64,000 nt of DNA from Mogibacterium neglectum (GCF_030644205.1 NZ_CP128647.1:1488001-1552000); one strand, 5' to 3'; positions 1 through 8,692 are shown, counted from the first letter of the stretch. The notes: generated by a model not told the origin, from the letters alone. Numbers and translations: made by a program.

Positions 1-150
1 CAAGTTGTGGGTGTTGGATTTATATGTGGAGTAATTCAGGACTCTTGTGAAACTGCGCTCAACTCATCCACAGATGTTCTGCTAACTGCAACAGCCGAAC
101 TTTATGAATACAGAAAGAGGGGCGAAAAGAAGATTCTCAACATTAAGTAA
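1..150 (+). CDS. C-terminal fragment of a probable dicarboxylate/amino acid:cation (DAACS) symporter
   Basis: Only the last 49 codons are in the window; the frame is open from base 1 and stops with TAA at 148-150. The tail contains [18 protein letters not shown], which resembles the conserved C-terminal transmembrane region of Na+ or H+ coupled dicarboxylate/amino-acid symporters (gltP/tcyP-like), followed by a short charged cytoplasmic end. The substrate cannot be read from this fragment. A rho-independent terminator follows at 409-437. The family call rests on recognition of one segment only. Confidence 0.55.
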   Translation, partial: QVVGVGFICGVIQDSCETALNSSTDVLLTATAELYEYRKRGEKKILNIK

Positions 151-317
151 TTATGATTGATTTAAAAATTTATCTATTACGATTTTGATGTTATTGAGAT
201 GTTTAAATACTAACGACTTACTCTGTCTATTTCTTAAGAATCCGAGCTGAACCTCTTATCATCTATTGTGGTATTTTTTATGATGTGTTCGCTGGATTGT
301 AACTGTAGATATAGACT

Positions 318-406
318 AAAAGCCTGGGATAGCTATAATCAAAAATATAAAAGCTTGAGATAGCCATAACCAAAATATAAATCTGGGATAATGTAACCAG
401 AAATAC
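318..406. repeat. Three imperfect tandem repeats of about 30 bp ahead of a terminator
   Basis: Units at about 318-348, 349-378 and 379-406 share the pattern aaaagcYtgRgatagc-ataaYca-aaatat, with the third copy more diverged; the start of a fourth copy (aaaagctcggg) forms the 5' arm of the terminator at 409-437. The stretch 151-523 has no other feature I can support. Confidence 0.6.
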
Positions 407-408
407 AA

Positions 409-437
409 AAGCTCGGGGCTCCGCCCCAAGCTTTTTT
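409..437. terminator. Bidirectional rho-independent terminator
   Basis: Arms AAGCTCGGGGC (409-419) and GCCCCAAGCTT (423-433) pair with one C/A mismatch around a 3-nt loop and run into a T6 tract on the plus strand; on the minus strand the mirror tail is TTTTGTATTT. It can end the symporter transcript (+) and the ptb-pgeF transcript (-). Confidence 0.8.
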
Positions 438-523
438 CGTTTCTGTATCGTCTGATACTCGTGTTCTGTTTGATTTTCTATCTTTCTTAATCAGCTTTGC
501 TGAATTATACGAATGCAGACATA

Positions 524-1291
524 CTACTTAAGCATCAGCACCGCCATCTGACCGCCTCTCTTGAGTCCGTCTCTTCTGTGCGAGAAATACCTTTCTCTCT
601 CGGCAAACGTGCATCTGCCGTCAATCTCTATCTGCGATTCAGGGATGCCCGCGCTCATAAGAACAGCCTTGTTAATTATCGGCAGTGAGACATAGAACTT
701 ACCTTGATCCGGATTATACGTATATGCACCAGGAATATCCTTTACGCTCATATCCGAAATTGCTGATATTACGTCTTCGCCACATTCGAAGTGTTTTATG
801 GAAATACACGGGCCAATTGCAGCATGTAGATCAGCAGGATTTGAATCGAATTCATCCTTCATCTTCTCCACTGTACGTCTTGCAATTTCAAGGGTTGTCC
901 CCCTCCAGCCCGCATGGCTCAGCCCGATAACTTCATTAACTGGATCATAGACATAGATTGGCGCACAGTCCGCATGCGATGTAATAAGTGCAACGCCCTT
1001 AGCTTTTGTTACCATTCCATCTACACCTAGCTGCCTCGGCTTATACAACCCTTCACCGCAGTTCTTCTCATCTACACGAATCACTTCATTGCTATGCGTC
1101 TGATGAAGCATGACAAGTTGCCTCGTGTCAATTCCTAGCGAACCGCACCATAGCTTGTAATTTTCGAGGATATTTACAAGGGCATCATCTGTCGTTAGAC
1201 TAAGATTCATCGAGTCGTAGCATCCCGTGCTTACCCCACCATTTCGAGTGCTATAATCGCAAATTAATTTGTCCTTAAATTGTTCGAACAT
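524..1291 (-). CDS. pgeF: YfiH/PgeF family purine nucleoside phosphorylase / laccase-domain protein
   Basis: A 255-aa protein of the YfiH (DUF152, formerly polyphenol oxidase) family. The zinc-site residues are visible: H63-QTH, SHADC at 105-109 and SHAGWRG at 125-131, giving the His/Cys/His triad. Family members act on purine nucleosides and, as PgeF, have been linked to peptidoglycan editing; which role applies here is unknown. It lies 12 bp downstream of ptb on the same strand and is probably its operon partner. The ribosome site (AAGG about 10 nt upstream) is weak, which fits translation downstream of ptb. Confidence 0.85.
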   Translation of the reverse strand: MFEQFKDKLICDYSTRNGGVSTGCYDSMNLSLTTDDALVNILENYKLWCGSLGIDTRQLVMLHQTHSNEVIRVDEKNCGEGLYKPRQLGVDGMVTKAKGVALITSHADCAPIYVYDPVNEVIGLSHAGWRGTTLEIARRTVEKMKDEFDSNPADLHAAIGPCISIKHFECGEDVISAISDMSVKDIPGAYTYNPDQGKFYVSLPIINKAVLMSAGIPESQIEIDGRCTFAERERYFSHRRDGLKRGGQMAVLMLK

Positions 1292-1303
1292 CTAATAGAA
1301 ACC

Positions 1304-2206
1304 TTACTTTGATGCTGCAGCTGCAAATACGATCGAGTAGAACTTCTCGTCAGCGCCGGAACCACGTGAAGTGAGTACGATTGGAGCCTTTGCACCAACG
1401 ACAAGACCAGTCATTCTACCGCCGCCCTGGATTACCCAAGACTTTCCAATGAAGTTACCAGCAGCCATATTTGGAACGAGCAGAACGTCAGCATCTCCTG
1501 CTACCGGACTCTCAAATCCCTTGAAATCTGCTATTTCCTTGCTTAATGCGATATCGTAAGAGATTGGTCCTTCTACTACGCAGTCCTTTATTTCACCCTT
1601 CTCGTTCATTTCCTTAAGAGCTGCTGCATCTACTGACTCAGGCGCCTTCTCGTTAACCTTTTCAGCTGCGCAAAGTGCTGCAACCTTTGGATTCTCATAT
1701 CCCATGTTGTGAAGTGTGCCTACAGCATTCTCAATGATCTGAGCCTTCTGCTCTAGTGTTGGATGAAGAAGCATTCCACCATCTGTAAGAACTACGAGCT
1801 TGTGGTAGTTAGGAACTTCAAATAGTCCTACATGGGACATTACCTTACCCATGTTAAGCCCCGTCTCTTTATTTACAACCTGCTTGAGAAGATCAGATGT
1901 CTGCATCTTACCCTTCATGAGGAAATCGCCCTTTCCCTCGTTGATAAGTCTTACAGCAATCTTAGCGATTTCAACATCATCATCTGCATTGTAGATTGTT
2001 GCATCTTCTAGAGACAGACCGTGTTTCTTGATAGTCTCTCTAATCATATTTTCTTTACCAACGAGAACAGCCTCAACGATGCCTTCCTTTACAGCATTGC
2101 TTACTGCCTCTAAAGAATGCTCACAGTGAGCACAAGCTAGGACAATTCTCTTCTTGACAGGATTACTTCTGACCATTTCTGCCATTTCTGCAAAATTCTT
2201 TAACAT
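1304..2206 (-). CDS. ptb: Phosphate butyryltransferase (phosphate acyl-CoA transferase)
   Basis: 300 aa, the usual length for Ptb of the PTA_PTB family. It converts acyl-CoA and phosphate to acyl phosphate and CoA; a kinase (not in this window) would then give ATP. Recognisable family blocks are DFLMKGKMQTSDLL near residue 95, LTDGGMLLHPTL near 140 and a C-terminal VPNMAAGN / GGRMTGLVVGAKAPIVLTSR segment. Start ATG follows a strong AAGGAGG. The adjacent iorAB genes make aryl- or acyl-CoA from 2-oxo acids, so a branched-chain or aryl acyl-CoA substrate is plausible; this is inference. It has its own extended -10 promoter at 2281-2289. Confidence 0.85.
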   Translation of the reverse strand: MLKNFAEMAEMVRSNPVKKRIVLACAHCEHSLEAVSNAVKEGIVEAVLVGKENMIRETIKKHGLSLEDATIYNADDDVEIAKIAVRLINEGKGDFLMKGKMQTSDLLKQVVNKETGLNMGKVMSHVGLFEVPNYHKLVVLTDGGMLLHPTLEQKAQIIENAVGTLHNMGYENPKVAALCAAEKVNEKAPESVDAAALKEMNEKGEIKDCVVEGPISYDIALSKEIADFKGFESPVAGDADVLLVPNMAAGNFIGKSWVIQGGGRMTGLVVGAKAPIVLTSRGSGADEKFYSIVFAAAASK

Positions 2207-2280
2207 ACATTACCTCCTTAAATAACATAACAATTACTTTGTATGTCTGCCGTGGATTGGTTATTTCCTTAAGCTCCTAT

Positions 2281-2289
2281 ATTATAGCA
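2281..2289 (-). promoter_or_regulatory. Extended -10 promoter of ptb-pgeF
   Basis: On the minus strand TGC-TATAAT is read at 2289-2281, a TGnTATAAT extended -10 element. No good -35 hexamer is found 16-18 bp upstream. The start lies about 65 nt before the ptb ATG. It sits downstream of the iorB terminator, so ptb-pgeF is probably a separate unit. Confidence 0.55.
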
Positions 2290-2359
2290 TAAAGACGGCT
2301 CATTACATTAGTTATATGTCTATTAACGTTATAATCCATGCGATTTTTAGCACCTTTAT

Positions 2360-2387
2360 AAAAAAGGAGAAGGTCACCCCTCTCCTT
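2360..2387 (-). terminator. Terminator of the iorAB operon
   Basis: On the minus strand AAGGAGA (2387-2381) pairs with TCTCCTT (2370-2364) around a 10-nt loop, followed by a T-rich tail (TTTTTT then AT). It lies 65 bp after the iorB stop codon. Confidence 0.75.
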
Positions 2388-2451
2388 AATCATCTTATTA
2401 AACATCTATCAGCGCGACTAATGGTAATTAGTCCTGATAGCTACGGATTCT

Positions 2452-3027
2452 TTATAGATCGTATCCTGCCTTGAATGCTTTCTTGTTTAGCTCAACGAAT
2501 TTAGGCTTTACGTTCTTCTCAATCTGAGCATCCCAATCTACATCGTCTAGAGAACCTATAGCCTTAACTAGTGCTCCGAGGAGTACCACGTTCATAGCCT
2601 TAGCATTTCCAAGATCTGTAGCGATTTCTCCCGCCTTAACAGCAGTTACCTGGCACTTTGACTTTAAATCCTCGATGATATCATCTGGATACTCTGCCTT
2701 ACCTAGATTAACTGGAGCAGGGTTGATTTTGAAGTCGTTAACTACCATCTTACCGCCAACCTTGAGGTACTCAAGCCATCTTAGGGCTTCCATTCTCTCA
2801 AATGCTACGATTACGTCCGCAGATCCCTTTCCTACGATTGGGGAAAGAACTTCTTTTCCGTATCTTACCTGAGTGCTTACACTTCCGCCACGCTGTGACA
2901 TTCCGTGAATCTCACTCATCTTAACATCGTAACCAGCTTCCATTAGGCCGCTCGTAAGAATCTTACTTGCAAGGATTGTTCCCTGTCCACCTACTCCTAC
3001 GAGGAGAATATTCTTAACATCACTCAT
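2452..3027 (-). CDS. iorB: Indolepyruvate:ferredoxin oxidoreductase, beta (gamma-domain) subunit
   Basis: 191 aa. The N-terminal GVGGQGTILASKIL and SEIHGMSQRGGSV motifs are typical of the gamma domain of 2-oxoacid:ferredoxin oxidoreductases. With IorA it oxidatively decarboxylates aryl 2-oxo acids such as indolepyruvate to the aryl-acetyl-CoA, reducing ferredoxin in the cytoplasm. Its ATG overlaps the iorA stop by one base (TAATG), implying translational coupling. A terminator follows at 2360-2387. Confidence 0.9.
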   Translation of the reverse strand: MSDVKNILLVGVGGQGTILASKILTSGLMEAGYDVKMSEIHGMSQRGGSVSTQVRYGKEVLSPIVGKGSADVIVAFERMEALRWLEYLKVGGKMVVNDFKINPAPVNLGKAEYPDDIIEDLKSKCQVTAVKAGEIATDLGNAKAMNVVLLGALVKAIGSLDDVDWDAQIEKNVKPKFVELNKKAFKAGYDL

Positions 3028-4805
3028 TATCTCTGCACCTCCTCAATAGCATCAAATGGGCATACCTGCTTGCAGACTGTACAGCCTACGCAGCTATTAA
3101 CATCGATAACAACATCATCCTTTGAAGACATGAGAGCTGGGCAACCTGTTCTTACGCAAGCCTTACAGTTTCTGCACTTGTCCTGAATGATGTGGCACTG
3201 AGTCTGGTGAAGTCCCTTGAACTCATCAAGATCCTGCTGGCTGAACTTCTTGAGTACGCATGGCCATCTTGTAATGATAACTGTTGGCTCCTCGCTAGCG
3301 ATACAAGCGTCGAGAACCTTGTCAACTTCGTCAAGGTGTAGAGGATTTACTGTGTAAATATTCTCTTCCTTGATTCCTACTGCCTTAACTAGAGCAGGAA
3401 TATCAACCTCTGGTGCTGGCTTGCCCATAAGTGTGAATCCTGTTCCAGGGTTCTGCTGGTGACCAGTCATACCAGTGATTCTGTTGTCGAGGATAACGCT
3501 GATGCTATCGCTCTGGTTGTATACAGCATCCATCAAACTTGTGATACCGCTGTGGAAGAATGTGGAATCTCCAAGTACACCTACAGCCTTAGTCTTTGCA
3601 CCTGCAACTTTGTAAGCCTGTGCAGCACCGTGAGCCATTGATAGGGAAGCTCCCATACAAATAGCCGTGTCAAGTGCGCTAAGTGGAGCATTTGCTCCAA
3701 GTGTATAGCAACCGATGTCTCCGTTGATCATGAGGCCCTTCTTCTTCTTGATTGCCTGGAAGAAGCCTCTGTGAGGACATCCTGCACATAACGTTGGAGG
3801 ACGTACTACAGACTGAAGATCTGAATCGTAAGACTCTGGCTTAACTCCTGTGAGCGCTTCTCTAACGATATCTGTGTTGAGCTCGTCGAACTTTGGAATC
3901 TGCTGATTTCCAATGCACTCAATTCCGTGAATCTCGAGGAACTCCTGTAGATATGGATCCATCTCTTCGATTACATATACTTTATCTACCTTGCTACAGA
4001 AATCCTTGATTAAATCTGTAGGTAATGGGAATGTCATTCCTAGCTTGAGGTACGAAGCATCCTCACCAAATGTTTCCTTAGCATACTGATAAGAAATGCC
4101 AGAGGTAACAACACCGATCTTAGTCGAGTGCCATTCAGGCTGGTTGATTTCTGTTTCATTTGCATAAGCTTCCATGTTAGCTAGTTTAGTCTCGAGATTA
4201 ACTCTCATCTTCTTAGCGTTAGCTGGTGCAGAAACGTACTTTTCAATCTGCTTCTTATAAGGAACGTACTCATGCTCTTCTCTATCGCCGAGTTCTACAA
4301 TTCCCTTTGAGTGACAGACTCTCGTTGTTACATGGAAAAGAACTGGAGCGTCGAATCTCTCGGAAAGACCAAATGCCATCTTCATGTAATCCTTACACTC
4401 CTGAGAGTTGGAAGGCTCTAGCATAAGCAGTCTTGCTGCCTTTGCGTAGTTTCTGTTGTCCTGCTCGTTCTGTGAGCTGTGCTGACCTGGGTCGTCAGCC
4501 GATACGATAACAAATCCACCTGTAACTCCAGTATATGCAATTGTGAAGATAGGGTCTGCTGCAACGTTAACACCTACGTGCTTCATAGCGCAGAATGATC
4601 TAACACCTGCAATGGATGCACCGATAGCAGCTTCTGCAGCTACCTTCTCGTTAGGAGCCCACTCTGAGTACACATCGTCCTTGTACTGAGGCATATTCTC
4701 GAGGATCTCGGTGCTTGGAGTACCGGGATAAGCCGAAGCAAACTGGCAGCCACCTTCATATGCGCCGCGAGCAATAGCTTCGTTGCCCGACATAATTACT
4801 TTCAT
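3027..4805 (-). CDS. iorA: Indolepyruvate:ferredoxin oxidoreductase, alpha subunit
   Basis: 592 aa, normal length for IorA. The order is an N-terminal pyruvate-ferredoxin oxidoreductase-like domain (GNEAIARGAYEGG at 7-19), a thiamine-diphosphate domain (NGDIGCYTLG near 360 and GDSTFFHSG near 410) and a C-terminal 2[4Fe-4S] ferredoxin domain from residue 544 (CRNCKACVRTGCP, then CVGCTVCKQVCP). The enzyme ferments aromatic amino acids after transamination and feeds reduced ferredoxin to hydrogenase or Rnf-type systems. ATG follows AAGGAGGT. A consensus promoter lies at 4858-4886. Confidence 0.92.
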   Translation of the reverse strand: MKVIMSGNEAIARGAYEGGCQFASAYPGTPSTEILENMPQYKDDVYSEWAPNEKVAAEAAIGASIAGVRSFCAMKHVGVNVAADPIFTIAYTGVTGGFVIVSADDPGQHSSQNEQDNRNYAKAARLLMLEPSNSQECKDYMKMAFGLSERFDAPVLFHVTTRVCHSKGIVELGDREEHEYVPYKKQIEKYVSAPANAKKMRVNLETKLANMEAYANETEINQPEWHSTKIGVVTSGISYQYAKETFGEDASYLKLGMTFPLPTDLIKDFCSKVDKVYVIEEMDPYLQEFLEIHGIECIGNQQIPKFDELNTDIVREALTGVKPESYDSDLQSVVRPPTLCAGCPHRGFFQAIKKKKGLMINGDIGCYTLGANAPLSALDTAICMGASLSMAHGAAQAYKVAGAKTKAVGVLGDSTFFHSGITSLMDAVYNQSDSISVILDNRITGMTGHQQNPGTGFTLMGKPAPEVDIPALVKAVGIKEENIYTVNPLHLDEVDKVLDACIASEEPTVIITRWPCVLKKFSQQDLDEFKGLHQTQCHIIQDKCRNCKACVRTGCPALMSSKDDVVIDVNSCVGCTVCKQVCPFDAIEEVQR

Positions 4806-4857
4806 CTACTTACCTCCTTAAGTTTAACCGCATTAAACTTGTCATAAATATAATTGA

Positions 4858-4886
4858 ATTATACAAATGAATATATTGCTCGTCAA
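4858..4886 (-). promoter_or_regulatory. Sigma-A promoter of iorAB
   Basis: Minus strand: TTGACG at 4886-4881, a 17-bp spacer, TATAAT at 4863-4858. The predicted start is about 45 nt upstream of the iorA ATG. Eleven of twelve hexamer bases match consensus. Confidence 0.8.
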
Positions 4887-5057
4887 ACAATGTCTTTTCG
4901 CTATTTTTTTGCTATTTTGTATCTTTTGACAAAATTATATGTGGCTACACTATAATCTTTGTTCGTTCAGCCTTTATTTATGCAACTATGATTATATTTT
5001 TGTAAGAATTTTACATTTTAGCTGAAAATAATTTAGCGGATAATATCCGTTTACAAA

Positions 5058-5774
5058 TTATACAGTTTGATATGCAATGCACTGTTCCCTCTCCATGAAA
5101 AAGTGTATCCCTCGAGACGAATCCTTCCACCTATCTGGCTCGAATCCGTTAGCTGGCTCTACCCATTTCCCCCGTTCATAATAAAAATCTGGATCCACTG
5201 TAGACTGAGCCCAATCGTAACTAATCGTCTCATCGATGCTCTTAATTGATAGTACCTTTGCCTTATCACATCTGCAGGTTTCCCGTGTAGCTGAAACTCT
5301 TCTAGCTTCTCTTGGAACCAGCAGTTGAACCACCCTGAGTTCAGAGCAGCATTTCCACGCTATAAATGCACCTGACTCTGGAGGCACTTGTCTGTACCAC
5401 TTGGTATTTTCGTCTATGATTATACCATCGAGATTGGCGCCCTCGAGGACTGCGGCATACAGGTTGGCTCCACTTATGTCGCTGTCCGAGAGATCGATAT
5501 CGCGGAAGATGGCTTCGGTCATATCGGAATTGACGAACTTGCAGGCGTGCATCGGGCACTCTCGGAAGAGTGTGCCCGATATGCTAGATTCGCTAAAATC
5601 TGCACCTGTGAGGTTGCAGTTTTCAAAGCTGCAGAGTTTAAACGTAATATTTGTCAGATCACAACCTTGGAGATTCGTGTCCGCGATGGCACTCTCTTCT
5701 ATTATGAGGTGTTTTGATTTATCTCTATCTGTTATTAGCTTTATAATATCGTCTGATGTGAATGCTCTATTCAT
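5058..5774 (-). CDS. Pentapeptide-repeat protein with a DUF5758-like C-terminal part
   Basis: 238 aa. Residues about 30-120 carry A(D/N)LXX-type pentapeptide repeats (NLQGCDL, NCNLTGADFSESSI, DLSDSDISGANLYAAVLEGANL), which fold as a right-handed quadrilateral beta-helix. The remaining ~115 residues, with GAFIAWKCC and YERGKWVEP, resemble the DUF5758 domain often fused to such repeats in Firmicutes; its function is not known. No signal peptide or membrane segment is visible. It stands alone between the iorAB promoter and a gene-free stretch. Confidence 0.75.
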   Translation of the reverse strand: MNRAFTSDDIIKLITDRDKSKHLIIEESAIADTNLQGCDLTNITFKLCSFENCNLTGADFSESSISGTLFRECPMHACKFVNSDMTEAIFRDIDLSDSDISGANLYAAVLEGANLDGIIIDENTKWYRQVPPESGAFIAWKCCSELRVVQLLVPREARRVSATRETCRCDKAKVLSIKSIDETISYDWAQSTVDPDFYYERGKWVEPANGFEPDRWKDSSRGIHFFMEREQCIAYQTV

Positions 5775-6106
5775 GAACTTTCATCTCCCCAATTTCTTAC
5801 GATTTCTCGCATTATCTTCTAACTTTGAAACTTCTGATTAATGCACAACCCCACGTATGTCATATTGATTATCTCATTATGCGTTCAATATGCATTTAAT
5901 ACATTTAGAAATTCAGCATAGCACCAACAAGGCTCAAGTCATATGGCTAACATTCTAATTGAATTATATCATTTTGCACTGAATTTTAAACGGGTAGATA
6001 GTTTACTATGTTGTGCTATTAAGTTAATTCCGAAAGCTTATAAATTTACACTTTAATTATTCGTTGTGTATTTTTACAAATAATTTAAATTAATTTGGCT
6101 TTTTCC
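5775..6106. other. AT-rich intergenic stretch, no gene seen
   Basis: About 330 bp between the pentapeptide gene (-) and the riboswitch promoter (+). I see no convincing ORF with a ribosome site, RNA gene or repeat here; it must hold the promoter of the pentapeptide gene, but no good hexamer pair stands out. Confidence 0.5.
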
Positions 6107-6136
6107 TTGACTTTAAACCAAAGTTAGTATTAAGAT
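6107..6136 (+). promoter_or_regulatory. Probable promoter of the lysine riboswitch transcript
   Basis: TTGACT at 6107-6112 and TAAGAT at 6131-6136 with an 18-bp spacer. The predicted start near 6143 lies about 20 nt before the aptamer. The -10 is only a 4/6 match. Confidence 0.5.
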
Positions 6137-6164
6137 ATAAATAGCTTTTGAATAAGACTGACTC

Positions 6165-6325
6165 GATAGAGGTCGCGGAGCTCAAGATTACCTGGTAGCT
6201 ACAGCGTGGGAAGCTGCTGCTAGGAAAAGGGAAATCCGCCGAAGGAAATATCGCCCCAACGATATTTCCTGGGTCGGTGCATAATATGCGCCGAACTGTC
6301 ACATCGTAAAATGTGGAGCGCTATC
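6165..6325 (+). ncRNA. Lysine riboswitch (L-box) aptamer
   Basis: Conserved L-box elements are in order: GATAGAGGtcGCG at 6165-6176, an AAGGGA block followed by CCGCCGAAG near 6238, CTGGGTCGGTGC near 6268, and the ACTGTCAC / GTGGAGCGCTATC end. P1 is GATAG (6165-6169) with CTATC (6321-6325); P5 is CACAT (6299-6303) with ATGTG (6310-6314). Members bind lysine and switch off lysine biosynthesis or uptake genes. The downstream gene is a transporter, so the switch would shut import when lysine is plentiful. Confidence 0.9.
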
Positions 6326-6370
6326 AATGGTATATGGCTAATGTGTATTTTTTCATTGCTTACGTACGAA

Positions 6371-6410
6371 CCATGGATACGTTTCAGACGTTATTCATGG
6401 CTATTTTATT
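6371..6410 (+). terminator. Riboswitch-controlled terminator
   Basis: Stem of about 12 bp with one bulge: CCATGGATACGT (6371-6382) with ACGTTATTCATGG (6388-6400), loop TTCAG, then CTATTTTATT. It ends just before the ribosome site of the transporter. The competing antiterminator TATCAATGGT (6322-6331) can pair with ACCATGGATA (6370-6379) at 9 of 10 positions, and it shares TATC with the 3' strand of aptamer P1. Confidence 0.8.
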
Positions 6411-6427
6411 TATACGGAGGTTTTAAA

Positions 6428-8080
6428 ATGATACGCATTAACAGAAGTAGAATTATGTACGTGTTCGGGCTCACCGCACTCTTCATAGCGGCTGTGCCGA
6501 TTGTGGCAATGGCGGCTGACAACAAGCCAGCAATGTATGCAACGATATGGGCTGTACTACCGCCTATCGTCGCTATCGGACTAGCACTCATCACAAAAGA
6601 AGTGTATAGCTCTCTGTTCATTGGAATTCTAGCTGGAGGCCTAATCTATTCGGGAATGAATTTCCCAAAATTTATGAATCATGTAATGATTGATGGATTC
6701 GTCTCATCACTGTCTTCAGCCGGAAATGTAGGAATCCTAGTATTCCTCGTCATCCTCGGTATGCTGGTATCTATGATGAACCTATCAGGTGGTTCATCAG
6801 CTTTTGGAAACTGGGCAGCTAAGAGGATTAAAACTCGTCGCGGTGCACAGTACTCGACCGTTACTCTCGGAATTCTCATATTCGTCGATGACTACTTCAA
6901 TTGTTTAACTGTTGGCAGTGTTATGAAGCCGCTTACCGACAAATACAATATATCTAGAGCTAAGCTAGCGTATTTAATAGATGCAACTGCAGCTCCAGTT
7001 TGCATCTTGGCCCCTATTTCATCTTGGGCTGCAGCTGTAAGCGGGTTTGTAGAGGGGAAAAATGGTCTAAACATATTCATTCAAGCTATTCCTTATAACT
7101 TCTACGCGCTTCTCACCATCGCAATGATGTTCATGATTATAACTATGAACTTCGATTACGGAAAAATGGCAGCTTATGAGAAGAATGCCGTGGAAAACGG
7201 TGACCTCTTTACAGTGCAAGACACTGCAGCATTGAAGAATGACAATGCTGCCGAGACATTGCATCAAGGAATAGTAATGGATTTGATGTTCCCAGTAATA
7301 GTGCTCATCATCTCTTGCATCACCGGCATGCTATATACTGGAGGATTCTGGAGTGGCAAATCATTTGTAACTGCATTTGCAGGCTGCGATGCATCCACTT
7401 CTCTAGTGCTCGGAAGTGTTGTTTCACTGGTTATTACTATCGTTTACTACATGATTAGAAGAGTCGTTCCTTTCTCGGAGCTTATGGAATGTGTACCAGA
7501 AGGATTCAAATCAATGGTTTCACCAATTCTCGTCCTTACGATGGCATGGACTTTAAAAACTATGACTGATTCACTTGGGCTAGCGCAGTTCGTTGCCAAC
7601 ATGATGGATAAGATTCCTGGTGGATTGATCATGGTAATACCTGCTATGTTCTTCCTCGTATCTTGCGCTCTAGGTTTTGCGTCTGGCACATCGTGGGGAA
7701 CCTTCGGAATACTAATTCCTATAGCACTTGCAGTAACTGCGAATAGACCTGATATGATGATTGTCCTCATATCTTCCTGCATGGCTGGTGGAGTTTGCGG
7801 TGACCACTGCTCGCCAATTTCAGATACGACTATCATGTCATCTGCAGGTGCATCTGTTAGACACCTTAGCCACGTTGAGACTCAGCTGCCTTATGCTGTG
7901 ACCGTCCTATCTGTATCAGCCGTATGCTATGTAATTGCTGGTATCATGGAATCTCCATGGGTTGCGCTTGCGGTAGGGCTCGTACTCCTATATGTAGTTC
8001 TGCGCTTCTTCAAGAGAAGAGAAGGTTCGTATATAGTTGATGAAACTCAGGCTATTGAGACTGCAACTGCCCAGGGTTAA
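6428..8080 (+). CDS. NhaC-family transporter, probable lysine importer
   Basis: 550 aa from the ATG at 6428, chosen because GGAGG at 6417-6421 precedes it; an upstream in-frame ATG lies inside the riboswitch and is rejected. The protein has roughly a dozen hydrophobic segments, an N-terminal hydrophobic stretch ending AVPIVAMAA, and blocks FVDDYFNCL and GGVCGDHCSPISDTT typical of the NhaC Na+/H+ antiporter superfamily. Proteins of this family under an L-box have been proposed to be lysine transporters (LysW-type); the riboswitch at 6165-6325 supports this. Ends at a strong terminator (8145-8181). Confidence 0.85.
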   Translation: MIRINRSRIMYVFGLTALFIAAVPIVAMAADNKPAMYATIWAVLPPIVAIGLALITKEVYSSLFIGILAGGLIYSGMNFPKFMNHVMIDGFVSSLSSAGNVGILVFLVILGMLVSMMNLSGGSSAFGNWAAKRIKTRRGAQYSTVTLGILIFVDDYFNCLTVGSVMKPLTDKYNISRAKLAYLIDATAAPVCILAPISSWAAAVSGFVEGKNGLNIFIQAIPYNFYALLTIAMMFMIITMNFDYGKMAAYEKNAVENGDLFTVQDTAALKNDNAAETLHQGIVMDLMFPVIVLIISCITGMLYTGGFWSGKSFVTAFAGCDASTSLVLGSVVSLVITIVYYMIRRVVPFSELMECVPEGFKSMVSPILVLTMAWTLKTMTDSLGLAQFVANMMDKIPGGLIMVIPAMFFLVSCALGFASGTSWGTFGILIPIALAVTANRPDMMIVLISSCMAGGVCGDHCSPISDTTIMSSAGASVRHLSHVETQLPYAVTVLSVSAVCYVIAGIMESPWVALAVGLVLLYVVLRFFKRREGSYIVDETQAIETATAQG

Positions 8081-8144
8081 GAAGTATAATATCGATGGAT
8101 CTTTGAAAAATATTATCTTTAACTTTGCTGAAAAAGACTGAAAG

Positions 8145-8181
8145 AGGGAGCTATCACTGCTATGTGATAGCTCCCTTTCTT
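8145..8181. terminator. Strong bidirectional terminator
   Basis: Perfect 13-bp stem AGGGAGCTATCAC (8145-8157) / GTGATAGCTCCCT (8164-8176), 6-nt loop, then TTCTT on the plus strand; on the minus strand the tail is CTTTCAGTCTTTTT. It separates the convergent transporter gene and the 8192-8671 gene. Confidence 0.85.
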
Positions 8182-8191
8182 CATTTATCGA

Positions 8192-8671
8192 TCAGAGATA
8201 CATAAATGGAAGTATATGCATTGTAGCCGCTATGATAAACAGACCTAGTAGGATGAACATGCTACCGAGAAGACAGAAGGCCTTCTTGCCATTACTATTT
8301 ATATCTTGCGGGTTTAACTCCTCTATATAAAATCTAGCAGATGAACGTTTGTCGTAAATTACAGTGATGGGAACCTCACCTTTCCGCTCACACTTTCTTA
8401 AAAATGAAGCCTTGCTATCTAAACCAAAGAACGTTTTGTTGTATCTGAGATTCCTACCGCTTTCACTTTTGAACGAAATCTCGCAGTCACACTCGAAGCT
8501 ATATCTAGTGCTTCTGATCTCGAGTACCTTTAGGAAGCCTTCCGTTTCAAGTACATTTGTGCCATCTAACACTAGACTATTAATGTCTTTTTCCTTGCCT
8601 GAACAAAGTTGCCCTGTATATATAAATATCCAGCCTATTAATATCATTATAAGAGCTATAAAATACATCAT
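8192..8671 (-). CDS. Small membrane protein, DUF3592-like
   Basis: 159 aa with two hydrophobic segments (about 3-20 and 130-155) bracketing a soluble beta-rich part that contains VIYDKRSSARFY. This layout, a domain between two membrane helices with a V-x-Y-d motif, resembles DUF3592 proteins, whose function is unknown. The start has no clear ribosome site; the second ATG (8668) is equally possible. It lies 21 bp after the transpeptidase stop and may be the last gene of that operon. Confidence 0.6.
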   Translation of the reverse strand: MMYFIALIMILIGWIFIYTGQLCSGKEKDINSLVLDGTNVLETEGFLKVLEIRSTRYSFECDCEISFKSESGRNLRYNKTFFGLDSKASFLRKCERKGEVPITVIYDKRSSARFYIEELNPQDINSNGKKAFCLLGSMFILLGLFIIAATMHILPFMYL

Positions 8672-8692
8672 CTAATCTGCACCATTAGTATC

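Noticed and set aside
4926-4956. TTGACA and TATAAT on the plus strand
   Set aside because: The spacer is 19 bp and no plus-strand gene follows for more than 1 kb; the minus-strand pair at 4858-4886 serves iorA and is better placed.
5000-5060. Weak hairpin CGGAT/ATCCG after the pentapeptide gene
   Set aside because: A 5-bp stem without a clear T tract is too weak to call as a terminator.
6090-6302. 70-aa minus-strand ORF
   Set aside because: It lies under the lysine riboswitch and has no ribosome site.
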